The notes beneath the pieces were generated by a model, which was not told the origin of the DNA, ran no database searches, and saw only the letters and a list, made by a program, of their open reading frames with translations. From Vicia villosa (taxonomy: Eukaryota > Streptophyta > Magnoliopsida > Fabales > Fabaceae), in the NCBI RefSeq assembly GCF_029867415.1, contig NW_026705933.1:1-64000 (forward strand): a stretch of 64,000 nucleotides of DNA. The letters are read 5' to 3'. Positions 1-11,667 of the stretch are shown one piece after another (position 1 is the first letter of the stretch; each line of letters opens with the position of its first letter). The translations under genes were made by a program, and so were the position numbers.

Positions 1-813
1 AAAACTTCCGCAACTGAAGATGATCTTGGTTTCGTCGTTGTCAGGACTACACCAATCAATGTCTGTATGAGTGAGAGACATGATTTTCTGTGACCAGTAA
101 AGGCCATCCCTCATGGTCCAGAAAGTGCTAGACTTTGGCAGGTGTGAAACGAACCATTCGTATAACAACGGTACGCAGCATGTGATTAATCCTCCTCGCT
201 GCAGGTTTCTTGAATGCACAGAGTGATAAGCATCCGCAAGCAAGGTTGGAACTGGATTTCCAATTAAGAAGATCTTAATTACGTTGATGTCGACGAAATC
301 GTTAATGTTAGGGAACAAAAACAATCCGTAGATAAGCAAAGCCAAGACTTCCTCAAATGCGCTCATATCTTGGATGCTGACGAAGTACCGAGCTTGATCA
401 AACAGGAATTTGGAGGGCAATCCTTGAATTCCTCCTCTACTCACCATATGAGTTCTGATGTCGACTACGTTTAAAGGAGTAGTTGCAGCAATGATAATGT
501 CGTCAGGATTCTTTTCCAAACCGGAGTACGGATCTTGCGCGTACACGGGTATTGCAATCAGACGAGAGTACTCCTCTAACGTAGGCATGAGCTGATAATC
601 TGGAAAGGTGAAGCAGTGATACGTTGGATCGTAAAACTGTACCAAGGTGGGAAGGATCCCATCCACCATGTTGGTATTGAGCAAAGGCAGAAGTTTTCCA
701 TACTTCTCCTTGAAAGCCTGGGGGTTGACCACCAGTTTTCCGAGCTTTCCCAGTTCCTCGACCTGGGGAATCTTGAAGGTGTATTTCCTAGCTCTCTTTC
801 TTCCATAATCCAT
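1..813 (-). CDS. Ogre-like ORF1, DUF7745-type protein (partial)
   Basis: Read from an ATG at 813-811, the minus strand stays open for 271 codons to the left edge of the window without a stop. The N-terminus (MDYGRKRARKYTFKIPQ) and the inner motifs VQFYDPTYHCFTFPDYQLMP and FPNINDFVDIN are typical of the DUF7745 proteins that are abundant in clover, Medicago and pea and lie next to retroelements. The position, downstream of a leader, PBS and very long LTR, matches the extra ORF that Ogre-type elements carry before gag. Its biochemical function is unknown. No frameshift or nonsense codon was seen in the visible part, which suggests a young element. The C-terminal end, gag and pol lie outside the window. 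Confidence 0.8.
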   Translation of the reverse strand, partial: MDYGRKRARKYTFKIPQVEELGKLGKLVVNPQAFKEKYGKLLPLLNTNMVDGILPTLVQFYDPTYHCFTFPDYQLMPTLEEYSRLIAIPVYAQDPYSGLEKNPDDIIIAATTPLNVVDIRTHMVSRGGIQGLPSKFLFDQARYFVSIQDMSAFEEVLALLIYGLFLFPNINDFVDINVIKIFLIGNPVPTLLADAYHSVHSRNLQRGGLITCCVPLLYEWFVSHLPKSSTFWTMRDGLYWSQKIMSLTHTDIDWCSPDNDETKIIFSCGSF

Positions 814-1602
814 GGTATAGATCCTTAAGTCCTTTCTCCGTTTCTCTCTTTCTCTCTGAAGTTCAAAACGTTCGTTATTTAGTTTCCTTGAAAAACGACT
901 CGAAAAAGACTCTTTTTGTTTTTAGTTGTTTATTAATGAATGATGCATGAATGCATGAATGCACACACAAGAGTTTTAAACAAACATGGCGTTGAAGGGT
1001 GTAGTGGTCATGAAGTCCAAACGCAATCCCCGCCCCAATGGTAAACTAAGGATAAGGATTTTTGTACCTGTAGAACGGGTTCTAGGGGTCTCAGAGTTTT
1101 TGCTCAACCTTAAAGATACGTTGATTGGTATCTATAAGAGAGTTTTCTCTGAGTGTAGTATCTGCGTGACAATTACTTCCGTAATCACCGCTCTACGTCC
1201 TAAAAAAAAGGCTTTAAGTGGGGTTAATGTGTTTCTAGGTCCTCCTGGTACAAATCAGTCTCGGAATGCACTGGCGCAGTTAATCACAACCAGCCAGGCA
1301 AATCCCAAGAGTAGATTTGGAAACCAAGATTAGAGGGCCTTCACCGGGAAGACATCCTCCATCCTATCTTATGTTGCACTCAAATCCGGGTATAGGATTT
1401 CTCACCACAAGGGGGAATCAAGCCCTTTCCCGATACAGAATAAACAAATATATATGCAACAAACACATGATATGACACAGAGGTTAGGCAGGACCTCTCT
1501 TGTTTGAGGGGGAATTTGGCATCCCTAATTCCTCATTGGGGCTGGACCAGCAACAGGTCAACCATTGGTTTGGATGAAAAACCAAGGTTTTTAACACTTA
1601 TA
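814..1602 (-). other. 5' leader of Ogre-like element
   Basis: This untranslated stretch lies between the PBS and the ORF1 start. It contains a TTCACCGGGAAGA motif like those in the LTR arrays. An open frame on the plus strand at 986-1333 (115 codons) shows no recognisable domain and is taken as chance. Confidence 0.5.
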
Positions 1603-1620
1603 TCCCCAGCAGAGTCGCCA
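1603..1620 (-). promoter_or_regulatory. Primer binding site of Ogre-like element
   Basis: The minus strand reads TGGCGACTCTGCTGGGGA, which begins TGG and would pair with a tRNA 3' end. As I recall, Ogre elements use a tRNA-Arg primer. The motif lies 6 bases inside the LTR terminus TGTGG/CCACA at 1627, the expected place. Confidence 0.8.
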
Positions 1621-2574
1621 TTTTTCTGTGGTGTCGTTTTCTTTTACCTCCCCGTTTCACTTGGGAGGACGGCACGCTAAACCCTTCACGCGAAATTTGG
1701 AAGGAGAATGCGCCCGTGGCGGGATGAATTTTATTTCAGTTCTTCCTACGATATCACACGAACTTTCTTATTTGTCCTACGAATAGGAAAGGGGAAAAAA
1801 GATCTCAACTAAACCCTAGGAGTTTGCTAAGTGTGGGGATTTCACCTAGACTAGAAATTCTGGAGTCCGGGAGGTCGGTTATACATAGGGAAGTGTTTAA
1901 ACACCCTACATATCTGTAGTACTCTACAGGAACCTTCTCCGTGTCATTGTGTTTGTGTTTATTGCTAATGATTGGGAAAGTTTCTCCTTTGTATTAGGAG
2001 AAGGAATTGAATTGATTAAAAAAGACAGACAGACAAACAAACTGACTATTTTTGGTATTTTATTAGCTCGCTGAGATTCCTTGTGAACCTCATGCCTACA
2101 TATCCCTAGTGGAAGTCAGAGCTTAATGTAGTTCGGGAAACTAACTAGGGAAATTACTTATTTTTTTGGTGCCTTGCTTGAAGCTCAAGGTTGAAGCTTG
2201 GAATTAAATCTCTATTTACAGTAAAGAGACATGAAATCATCTCTACAGAGAGGTATTTGTACTATTCTACCACAAACATTTAAAGGAGTGACAGAATAAC
2301 TGGATTCATTTCATTCAAGAGGGGAGTCTACTTGGTTGATCAAGTATGACAGCCATCGTGCCTCTAAAATGAAAGAAAGATGCTCATCCAAATTAGGGAA
2401 AGTGTACAAGTCTGGGGATGTGCCAGAGCATGTCTTTCAGAGTCCTAAATGGGAGACTTTGATTGAAATTGAAATTGAAATGTTTGTTTGTTTGAATGTG
2501 GTAGAGTAGTAAAAATATCTCTCTATAGAGATAAGCTATGTCTATCTACTGTATAAAAGATTTGACTTTAGCTG

Positions 2575-3145
2575 GCTTGTATGAGGCCCAAGCTTGAGGC
2601 TTTTTGATTGATTAATTAATATTATTGTTTCTGGGAGATGACTCCACTGGGGATTAATTACAGGGTATTTTTGTGTTCTGTACAAAGCCCAGAATTGAGG
2701 CTGACTCTATTTGGGAAGACTCTATTTGTGTGCCTTGTACAAAGCCCAAGGTTGTGGCTGACTGTTGAGGATAATTGAATTTTTTAAGACTATGAATGAC
2801 TCTATTTTGTGTGCCTTGTACAAAGCCCAAGGTTGTGGCTGACTGTTGCTAGGGAAAACATTATTTTTTGCCTTGTACAAAGCCCAAGGTTGTGGCGGAC
2901 TCTTAAATGAATTAAGTATGGATGACTATATGGGGAAAGATTCTAAGTGTTAGGAATCTTTGACACATGAAAAATATGGTTTATCTGCCTTGTACAAAGC
3001 CCAAGGTTGTGGCTACTGAGTGATGAAGAACTCACTGGGGAGACTCTATTATCTGCCTTGTACAATGCCCAAGGTTGAGGCTGACTCTTGACAGGGGAGT
3101 TTTATTGTTTGGGTGCCTTGTATGAAGCCCAAGGTTGAGGCTAAC
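2575..3145 (-). repeat. LTR direct repeats, family A (TTGTACAAAGCCCAAGG)
   Basis: A unit around CTTGTACAAAGCCCAAGGTTG followed by TGGCTGAC recurs near 2577, 2675, 2732, 2812, 2867, 2984, 3055 and 3113, with irregular spacing of 55 to 120 bases. More divergent copies lie near 2169, 3577, 3838, 3892 and 3926. Unit size and spacing vary, so this is an interspersed motif array and not a clean tandem repeat. Confidence 0.75.
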
Positions 3146-3205
3146 TGTTTTTGTTGGTTTTGACTCTACTGAGGAGATTTTATTTATTAAAAGACTGTTT
3201 TTCTT

Positions 3206-3540
3206 TGGAAGCTAACCCTTTCCAGGGATTTTGACTCAGCTGGAGAAATTGTTTGGTAAAAGACTGACTTTATCATGTTTTTTTGGAGGCTGACCCTTTC
3301 CAGGGATTTCTCTTAGGGAAATTATCTCCTAAGAGAAATGAATCTTTATTTATTAATTGACTTTGGAGGCTAACCCTTTCCAGGGATTTTTATTGAAATG
3401 AAAGAATTTGTGGAAGCTAACCCTTTCCAGGGATTTTTATTGAAATGAAAGAATTTGTGGAAGCTAACCCTTTCCAGGGATTTTGAAATGGAGGTTGATT
3501 TTAATTGACTTTGGAGGCTAACCCTTTCCAGGGGTTTTGT
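3206..3540 (-). repeat. LTR direct repeats, family B (CTAACCCTTTCCAGGGATTT)
   Basis: Six copies of GGAAGCTAACCCTTTCC or a one-base variant occur near 3208, 3284, 3365, 3413, 3461 and 3513. The core AACCCTTTCCAGGGATT contains a small imperfect palindrome. Spacing is 48 to 80 bases. Confidence 0.75.
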
Positions 3541-3989
3541 TGGAAATGAATGGCAGAAAGATTATCTAATGGAGACTTCTTGTTTAAAGCCCAAGATGAA
3601 GGCTGACTCAAAACTGAGGATGACCCAAAGCATGGATCCTAGACTCTGCTAAGGAAGATTGATGAAGATAAGGGTGACAGAGTCTGTCCATGTCTCTCAT
3701 TCCAAAAGGTGTACTCAATGCAAAATTGAGACAAACTTAGCTTGTTTAAAGTATGGTTTAAATTGGAAGAAACTCACCAGGGTAGGCTAAAAGGTGGCTA
3801 AAGACCTGTTCCTATGTTTATAAGAAACCTGATGGGTCCTTGTATACAAGCTCAAGAGGAAGCTGGAAATGCTTTTAAGAAGCCTGTGGGTCCTTGTACA
3901 AAGCCCAAGAGGAGGCTAATCGAGGGTCCTTGTTATAGCACAAGAGAAAGCTATGTAGTTTTGAACTTATTTTGGCTCTAAGCAAATGG

Positions 3990-4142
3990 GTAAGAGGTTT
4001 CACCGGGAATAATTCCTCTTTGGGTGGATGTGTCCTATTATTTGGATTCTAAGGTTTTTACCAAGATGTTTCACCGGGAATAATTCATCTTGGGGGTTTG
4101 AACTACAAATCTCTAATTAGGAAAGAGCCTTCACCGGGAAGA
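3990..4142 (-). repeat. LTR direct repeats, family C (TTCACCGGGAATAATTC)
   Basis: TTCACCGGGAATAATTC or TTCACCGGGAAGACATTC occurs near 3999, 4069 and 4128. Further copies lie near 4458 and in the leader near 1340, so the motif is shared by LTR and leader. Confidence 0.65.
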
Positions 4143-5043
4143 CATTCTCAATCCTAGGCCATATTCCTATAATATATATATAGTTTAACTGTCCTAAGGT
4201 TTATGCTCAAACATAGTTCTAAACTAATATATGCACAATTTATATTTGACAGTAATTTAAATAAAGACTGTAAATTGAAAGCTTGTAAAGCCTAACCTGG
4301 ATGGAGTGGAGGCCATTGAAGAAGTATGTACAGAGCCTCAACAGTAATTTTTGTTGTTTTGTTGATAACAGTTGAATATATATATGATAAACAGTTAATG
4401 GTTTTTGAAAACAGAAGAAGTGAAGATGGACAAAGGTCACATAGGTATCTGAAGAGTTTCACCGGGAATAATGCCCTTCAAATACCAGAAGAATGTTTTG
4501 AAAACAGAAAGAAGATTTTGAAAATACAGTTTTGAAAACAAGCTAAGAAGAGAAGGTTTTTGGGACTTACACTCTATTAGAGGCCCAGTACTTTACAGTA
4601 CTGGTGTAAAAGCAATTTGAAAAATGATTTGGAATGATGCAAGGTTTTGTTGTTTGAAAACCTTAATCATCCGTTTAATCAGAGATTGAAAACAGTTTTG
4701 AATATTGACAAAAGTCAACTTAATCAAAGTAAAAATAAAGATTTTTACTTAATTAAGACCTAAACAATTAGGGTTTTATCATAAACTTTATTTACAAAAT
4801 GATTAGGTTAAAACAAAGTGAATATATGTATTTAAAGTATTTAAGAAAACACTTAAAACATACTATTTTAAACCTAATAAAAATCTATAAAATAAATAAT
4901 ATTTTTATGATTTTTTTTATTATCCACAAAATAGGTATATTAAATGATAAGTGTGTGAAAAATGAAGTGAAAATAAATTAATTTGATAGGTTAAATAAAT
5001 ATGTGAAGTTTGTGAGAAAATGAAAGAAATTGTGTGTTAAAAA

Positions 5044-5122
5044 AATAGTTTTGGCCCTTGGAGGGTTTGAACCCACGCCCTCTAGGTCACACACTCAAAA
5101 CAAACACCACTGAGCCAACGCG
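5044..5122 (-). other. tRNA-like sequence in Ogre-like LTR (first)
   Basis: On the minus strand TTGGCTCAGTGGT resembles a pol III A box. About 40 bases later GTGGGTTCAAACCC resembles a B box and T-arm. The arms do not pair cleanly into a tRNA cloverleaf, so it is not called as a tRNA gene. It may be a tRNA-derived remnant or a SINE head built into the LTR. Confidence 0.45.
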
Positions 5123-5203
5123 CGTGTGGTGATAGTAACTTGCATTCATTTGGTTATGTTTCAAAACAACTAGTAAATCATTGAAAAATAAAAGAATCAA
5201 AAA

Positions 5204-5285
5204 GTCTGGGGCGAGGGGGATTCGAACCCCAGACTTGAGGCATGATGAGACTAAGGGCGTATGGGAGGCCACTAGGGCAAGTTCG
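5204..5285 (-). other. tRNA-like sequence in Ogre-like LTR (second)
   Basis: On the minus strand TTGCCCTAGTGGCC resembles an A box. GGGGTTCGAATCCCCC is a strong B-box/T-arm match with a self-complementary stem. It lies about 160 bases from the first tRNA-like stretch in the same orientation. The full set of tRNA stems is not evident. Confidence 0.5.
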
Positions 5286-7782
5286 TTCAGTCGTTTAAGG
5301 AACGCATACCATTCAAAATAAAATAAACTTTGGCCCCAGATTCAAATTTTGCGCGCCATGGCCATAGTCATCTTCTTCCTCGAGCTCAAAGATTTTCAAA
5401 ATCCTAACTCTCTGGTTTCTCAACTAAATGACATTGATGTAAACATCAATCTTGTTCTAAATTTCCTCACGAATCCAGATATGTAACTAACATTTATTTA
5501 TATGAACTATAGCTACCTAATTTCTCAGAAAACTCTAAGAACATATAAACCCTAAATTTGAAATTAAATGACAAACAAGATGAATAAATGCAAGATGATA
5601 GAGGGTTTTCAATCCTCTGATGATGCTAAACAAGATAGAATCGAGCTTTAACTCAGTGAGTGCTTAAATTAAAGAGGTGAAGTTCAGAAACTTACCTCTG
5701 AAAATGGAGGTCGTGAGGATGATTGAGAGCAACTGGGCTTGAATAAATGATCTCAATAGCTTCCCTGAGACTCAATGATGCTAACTGAATGCTTATTGGA
5801 GCTTGAATCCTCCTGAATTGCTCTATGGACCTCCCTCGATTTCAGCTTCAAGTGAACATGGAGGTTGTTGAATTTGGAGTTACAGATGAGCTGCAGCCAT
5901 CTGGTTAGCTTCACTATGACCTGAGGAGTGTGCCTGGATGATTGGCTTGACTTGAAACCTCCTGAATCACTCTATGGACCTCCAACTGCAAATGCTCCAA
6001 AGTGAGAGCAACAATGGTGTTCCTCTACTTACAGAAGTGATCCAGGTGCTTGGATCACCTCAAATGACCTCCTTTGAGATGTTAGAATGCTCACTTTCCA
6101 AAGATAAGCTCTGGTTTGAAGAAATCGATTCTTCTTGCCAAAGAACTTTGAAAAACAATGAACATGAGAAGAGAAAGAGAAAGCAAGGAATATGGTTGCT
6201 TTGGTGTGTTTTTCTACTGAATTATGCTCTCCTATTTATAGGCAAATGACTCAGTACTGATTGAGAGAGTGAGCTTGCTTAGTGAAGCAAGTTTGGTTTC
6301 TTAGCCATGAAGAAATTTCAAAGAATATCCAAGTGTGATCATTGCATTTTCGAGCCAGCTCCCCCATCCATTGATTCTATCTGATCTTAGGGAACATTTC
6401 AGATGCAAAGTGAGCTCTAATTGGTTGGTGAGAAGATTCCTTGGGTGATTCATCAATTTGCCATAAATTCACAAATGTAATCATTACATAATCACATGTT
6501 CTTGTTTTAGGAATCTTCCTCAATTATCATGGCATGGTGAAAATGAATGCATGGCATGTTTTCAGATGTGTTATGGGTCGTGTAGCATCCATATTTGAGG
6601 TCATGTGCACAAAATTTCAAAGTCCAAAAATGATGCATGACCTATAATTTCACTTCATGAGGCCAACTTTGAACAAGCATAACTCTTAGCTCAAAATGAA
6701 TTTGGAGAAGGTTGAACACAATTTGGAAAGCCCTAAACATCTACTTCAAATCATTAGTTTGGAGTTTCTTCAAAATCCTTTGGCAAATTTGTGAAAAATG
6801 AGGCCAAAGTTGGAAGAAAACTAGGTTAAAACACTTAGAAAAATTTCTAAGTGTTTATGACCTAAACTTCAAAATTTTCAAAACTTCATAAATGGTTGAT
6901 CTTTTGAAAAAAGTTCCCTTGTAAGATGTTGTTTTATTTTGCAAGATCTACAACTTTCATGTTGGAAGTTTTTTGAGTTGTGTAGGTGAAATTTTGAGTT
7001 CTCACAATGCCCTCAAAAACCCTAATTCCCGACTTTTTGCTCCTTGATGAATTTCTTTGAATTTCTTTGGTCAAATGACTTTGACATCCATATATTGATG
7101 ATATTGATCTTTGAAAGTCATTTTTTGACCAAAAATCTTAAAAGTCAATGATGATCCCACACAGTTGACTTTTCCTGACATAGTGAATTTTTGGGCTTTT
7201 GTGTAGAAACAAGATCTTTTCCTCAAATGAATGATGTAAATGGATTATATTAAGGTAGTAGAGATTCTTGAATCATGTCTTGAGTTTTTGATCCATGCCC
7301 TGATTAAAAGTCAACTATCTTGGTGAATTAGGTCAAAAACCCTAATTGTCGACCAGAGGACAATGATGAGTGTAGACTTTGAACTGAGGTGTAATGTCCA
7401 GTGGATCTTGTCATATGAGTTATTTGAAGATGATTGATGTCTTTGAATGGTTTCCTGGGGCTTTTTAGGATTTCCCAAATGTGATCCCTGATTTCAGTCC
7501 TTGATTAGGCTCAAAACCCTAGTTTGGTGACCTGAGTAAACCTGTACTCAGATGACTGGATGTCTAATCAATCATAGATGAGAAAAATGAAGTCCTTGAG
7601 CCCCATGATTGTATTAGGGACTCATCCTTGTATTGATTGATCCTTTGCCTGAGCTTTCTTGTCTTTGAGCATCCTCGATTAGATACCAGATGGAGAAGTA
7701 ACTGCTCTGGAAACTTGTCTTGACCTGATGAAAAATCCTGAAGATATGCCATCTCAGGGGGGTCAAAAATTAGGGTATGACA

Positions 7783-10523
7783 GAGAAGCCTTCATCTTCT
7801 CACGGATCAACTTAACCTTCTCGGTAGTCTCTCGCACAATCTCAGGTCCAAGTACTACACTCTCACCAGATTCATGCCAACACAACGGAGTCCTACACCT
7901 CCGACCATACAACGCTTCAAACGGTGCCATACCGATACTCGAATGGTAACTATTGTTGTATGTGAACTCGATCAATGGAATATAAGTATCCCACGTACCT
8001 CCGTGCTCAAGAACACAAGATCTCAACAAATCCTCCAAAGATTGAATCGTTCTCTCCGTTTGACCATCTGTCTGAGGATGATACGCCGAACTCAACCTCA
8101 ACTTAGAACCCAACGCCTCTTGCAAACTCTTCCAAAAATCTGATGTGAACCTCAGATCTCTATCCGAAACAATACACAAAGGAACACCATGCAACTTCAC
8201 AATCACACGGACATAAATTTCCGCCAACTTCGAAACCGGATAAGTGATGTTAATAGGTATGAAATGAGCCGACTTCGTAAGCCTATCAACAATCACCCAA
8301 ATCGAATCATGTCCTCTCATGGTATTCGACAAACTTGTCACAAAATCCATGGAAATACTATCCCATTTCCATTCTGGGACTTCCAACGGTTGCATTAAAC
8401 CAGCAGGCTTCTGATGTTCAACCTTCGACTTCTGACAAGTCAAACATGCATACACAAACTGAGCTATGTCACGCTTCATTCCAGGCCACCAAAACAAACT
8501 CTTCAAATCTTGGTACATCTTCGTAGCTCCGGGATGAATACTCAGATTACTCCTATGACCTTCCTCAAGAATAGATCTTTTCAAATCCACATCATCAGGT
8601 ATACAAATCCGATCACGAAACCTCAACACACCATGCACATCTAACTTGAAATCACCATTCTCAGCTTGATCGACTCCAATCATCGAATCAACCAATTTCA
8701 CATCCAACTTCTGGGCTTCTCTGACACTATCCAGAAAGTCATTGTTAATCTTCAACATACCCAATCGAACACTCTTAGGGGTCACTTCACATACCAAACT
8801 CATATCTCGAAATTGCTCAAGTAATTTCAACTCCTTAACCATCATTGCCGACATATGCAAAGTCTTGCGACTCAAAGCATCGGCAACAACATTAGCCTTT
8901 CCTGGATGATAATTCAAACTGAAATCATAATCTTTCAACAGTTCTAACCACCTTCGTTGTCTCATATTCAATTCCTTCTGATCAAACAAATACTTTAAGC
9001 TCTTATGGTCGCTAAAGACTTCAAATCTAGAACCATAAAGATAATGCCTCCAAATCTTCAACACGAACACTACAGCAGCAAGTTCCAAATCATGTGTAGG
9101 ATAGTTCTTCTCGTGAACTCTCAACTGTCTCGATGCATAAGCAACAACCTTACCATTTTGCATGAGCACACCTCCTAAACCCATCTTAGAAGCATCACAA
9201 TAGACCACGAATGATTCTTCCGGATTAGGCAATATCAAAATCGGTGCTGACGTCAACCTTTTCTTCAACTCGGTAAAACAATCTTCACAAGAAACATCCC
9301 ACACGAAAGCCTTATCCTTACAAGTCAACTTAGTCAACGGAAGGGCTAACTTAGAGAAACCTTCAATGAACCTTCTACAATAGCCAGCTAGTCCCGAAAA
9401 GTTTTGAATCTCGGTAGCCGACTTAGGAGTATCCCATCTCAACACGGCATCAACTTTGGACGGATCCACGGCAATACCATCACTCGAGATGACATACCCC
9501 AGAAAACTAACCTCTTTCAACCAAAACTCACACTTGGACAACTTAGCGTACAACTTATTCTCTTTCAAGACTTGCAATATCAATTTCAAATGCTCAGCAT
9601 GATCTGATTCCGATTTAGAGTAAATCAAAATATCATCAATGAACACCACCACAAAACGATCCAGATACTCATGGAAAATGCGGTTCATGTACTCCATAAA
9701 TACTCCAGGTGCATTAGTAACACCAAAGGGCATCACGGAATACTCATAATGTCCATAACGTGTTCTGAAAGCCGTCTTCTGCATATCCTCATCTTTCACT
9801 TTAATCTGATGGTAACCCGACCTCAAATCGATCTTGCTAAACACACGAGCACCAACCAATTGATCCATCAAGTCATCAATTCTTGGAAGTGGATACTTGT
9901 TCTTGATTGTCACCTTATTCAACTGACGATAATTAATACAAAGTCTCATACTTCCATCTTTCTTCTTAACCAATAACACTGGAGCTCCCCACGGCGACAC
10001 ACTAGGTCTCACAAACCTCTTCTCAAGCAATTCTTCCAACTGCTTCTTCAATTCAGACAATTCTAAAGCAGACATCCTGTACGGTGCCATAGACACAGGT
10101 CTAGTACCAGGTACAAGATCAATGGAGAACTCAACTTCTCTCTCAGGCGGAACATCAGGAATTTCATCAGGGAAAACTTTAGGAAATTCACATACTACCT
10201 TCAACCTTTCTATTACAGCCTGATTCTCAACAGACATCGAAGCAACCAATGCGAACACTTGAACATCTTCTTTCATCAACAAACGAAACTGTCTGGTCGA
10301 TAACAACCCTAATCTTTCCTCTTCAGGAGAAGAAAACCTCACAGATTTATCATAGCAATTTATGTGAACACGGTTATGCTCTAACCAGTTCATCCCCAAG
10401 ATCACATCCAAACCTCTCAACGGCAAGCACACAAAATCAACAATAAAGTCTCTGTCAAAAATTGACACGGGACACTTCAAGCACACAAGAGAAGTGGTCA
10501 CCGAACCCTTAGCCGGAGTATCA
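7783..10523 (-). pseudogene. Chromovirus pol: RT, RNase H and integrase, truncated
   Basis: An open frame of about 900 residues encodes the polymerase half of a Ty3/gypsy polyprotein. Reverse transcriptase has the motif [13 protein letters not shown] at about residue 300. RNase H starts near [13 protein letters not shown]. Integrase has an N-terminal His/Cys zinc region (IHPG, then CLTCQKSK) and catalytic stretches [17 protein letters not shown] and the Glu of QSLEDLL. The frame continues from gag-pro only after a one-base shift near 10522-10526, so the GTG at 10501 is not a natural start. The frame is interrupted after KMKAS at 7783 by the Ogre-like LTR, which supplies a few foreign residues and a stop. 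Plus-strand open frames across this stretch are antisense shadows. Confidence 0.9.
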
Positions 10524-11667
10524 CAACCATCTCTCTGTTCATGGAAGACAACACAAGACCCAAGCGATTAACACAATCAGCAGATATAAAACAATGAGAA
10601 GCACCGGTATCAATAATAGTAATTAAAGGAATGCTATTAATGAAACAAGTACCTCTGATGAGCGAATCCTCACTAGTGGTCTGAGTTCCTGACAAGGCAA
10701 ACACCTTTCCACTAGATTGTTCCTTCTTTGGTTTCTGACACTTGCTTCCAATATGTCCTTCTTCACCACAGTTGAAACACACCATATCCTTATGCGTACA
10801 ATCGTACGATGCATGACCAAACTTCCCACAACGGTAGCATCTTCTAGCATCAACGTTACACGACGTGCTCTTGTGACCAACCTTGCCACACTTGAAGCAT
10901 ACAATACCAGCAGGAGCATCTCCCCCACTAGTTCTCTTACCCTCAACTGCTTTCTGCTTGCCCTTTCCACTCGAAGCTTCATAAGGCTTACCACGACCTT
11001 GATAACCCTTACCCCTCTTCTCACTTATCACACGATAATGAGCATTGTTATCCTCTTCATAGATCCGACAACAATCAACCAAATCAGCAAAGATACGAAT
11101 CTTCTAGTAACTAATTGCTTTCTTAATCTCTGGACGCAACCCATTCTCAAACTTAATGCACTTGGAAAACTCACCATTCGGCCCATCATAGTATTGGTAG
11201 AACTTAGCCAATTCACCAAACTTAGCAGCATACTCCACAACAGATTTGTTCCCTTGACTTAGCTCAAGGAATTCAATTTCCTTCTTGCCACGGACATCTT
11301 CAGGAAAGTACTTCCTTAAGAACTCCATGCGAAATACAATCCAAGAGATCCCTTCACCACTCGCTTCCAACCTCCTACGGGTCTCTAGCCACCAATCATC
11401 CGCCTCAACTGCTAGCATATGAGTCCCATACCGAACCTTCTGTTCAGGAGTGCAATCCATGACACGGAAAATCCTCTCAATCTCCTTAAGCCATGTCAAA
11501 GCGCCATCAGGATCATAAGTTCCCTTAAACACAGGAGGGTTCTCTCTTTGGAAGGTAGCCAAACTCCGAGAAGCATCACCCTCTCCACCATGCTGTTGGT
11601 TCTCCAAAACTTGAGCCATTGCTTCCAAAGCAGCAGCTATCGCAACATCATTCCTTCCAGCCATCAC
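10524..11667 (-). pseudogene. Chromovirus gag-protease, broken
   Basis: Gag begins MMAGRNDVAIAA at 11667 and contains the capsid-type region FKGTYDPDGALTWLKEIER. An in-frame TAG at 11106-11104 interrupts it after KKAISY; the same frame then continues, so one substitution explains the break. The second half has three CCHC zinc knuckles (CFKCGKVGHKSTSC, CYRCGKFGHASYDC, CFNCGEEGHIGSKC), which bind genomic RNA. An aspartic protease follows with the active-site motif IIDTGASHCFIS. Near 10522-10526 one base is missing relative to the family, which throws the frame off after NREMV. A plus-strand open frame at 10717-11262 is antisense and not a gene. Confidence 0.88.

Larger units (their letters stand above)
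1..7782 (-). mobile_element. Ogre-like Ty3/gypsy (Tat lineage) retrotransposon, 5' part
   Basis: The order on the minus strand is LTR (7782 to 1627), a 6-base spacer, a primer binding site, an untranslated leader of about 0.8 kb, then ORF1 starting at 813. A very long LTR, a PBS beginning TGGCGACTC and an additional ORF ahead of gag together match Ogre-type elements of legumes. The element continues beyond the left edge. Its outer LTR end cuts the integrase reading frame of an older chromovirus directly after codons for KMKAS, so it inserted into that element. The second target-site copy is out of view. Confidence 0.8.
1627..7782 (-). repeat. Ogre-like 5' LTR, about 6.16 kb
   Basis: The LTR is bounded on the plus strand by TGTGGTGTCG at 1627 and by GGGTATGACA at 7782, giving 5'-TG...CA-3' ends. 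On the minus strand it starts TGTCATACCCTAATTTTTGA, a start I associate with legume Ogre-type LTRs. The inner end abuts the PBS and the outer end abuts interrupted chromovirus integrase. It contains three families of short direct repeats (about 2575-4140) and two tRNA-like stretches (5044-5280). Open frames at 4240-4535, 4799-4981, 5974-6249 and 7564-7949 show no recognisable product and are treated as chance. Confidence 0.75.

Noticed and set aside
986..1333. 115-codon plus-strand open frame in the Ogre-like leader
   Set aside because: No domain, opposite strand to the element, and overlapping the untranslated leader.
2575..3540. CRISPR-like repeat array
   Set aside because: Repeat units and spacers vary in length, the unit is degenerate, and the context is a plant LTR.
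5087..5272. Open frame with the phrase SGVRIPLAP
   Set aside because: This phrase is a known product of translating a tRNA T-arm (GGTTCGAATCCC); it reflects the tRNA-like block and not a protein.
5044..5285. Functional tRNA genes
   Set aside because: Only A- and B-box-like motifs and a T-arm are visible; acceptor and anticodon stems do not form.
7874..9976. Several plus-strand open frames across the chromovirus pol
   Set aside because: They are antisense to clear RT, RNase H and integrase coding sequence and have no domain of their own.
10717..11262. 181-codon plus-strand open frame
   Set aside because: It is antisense to the gag zinc-knuckle region; coding style and motifs are all on the minus strand.
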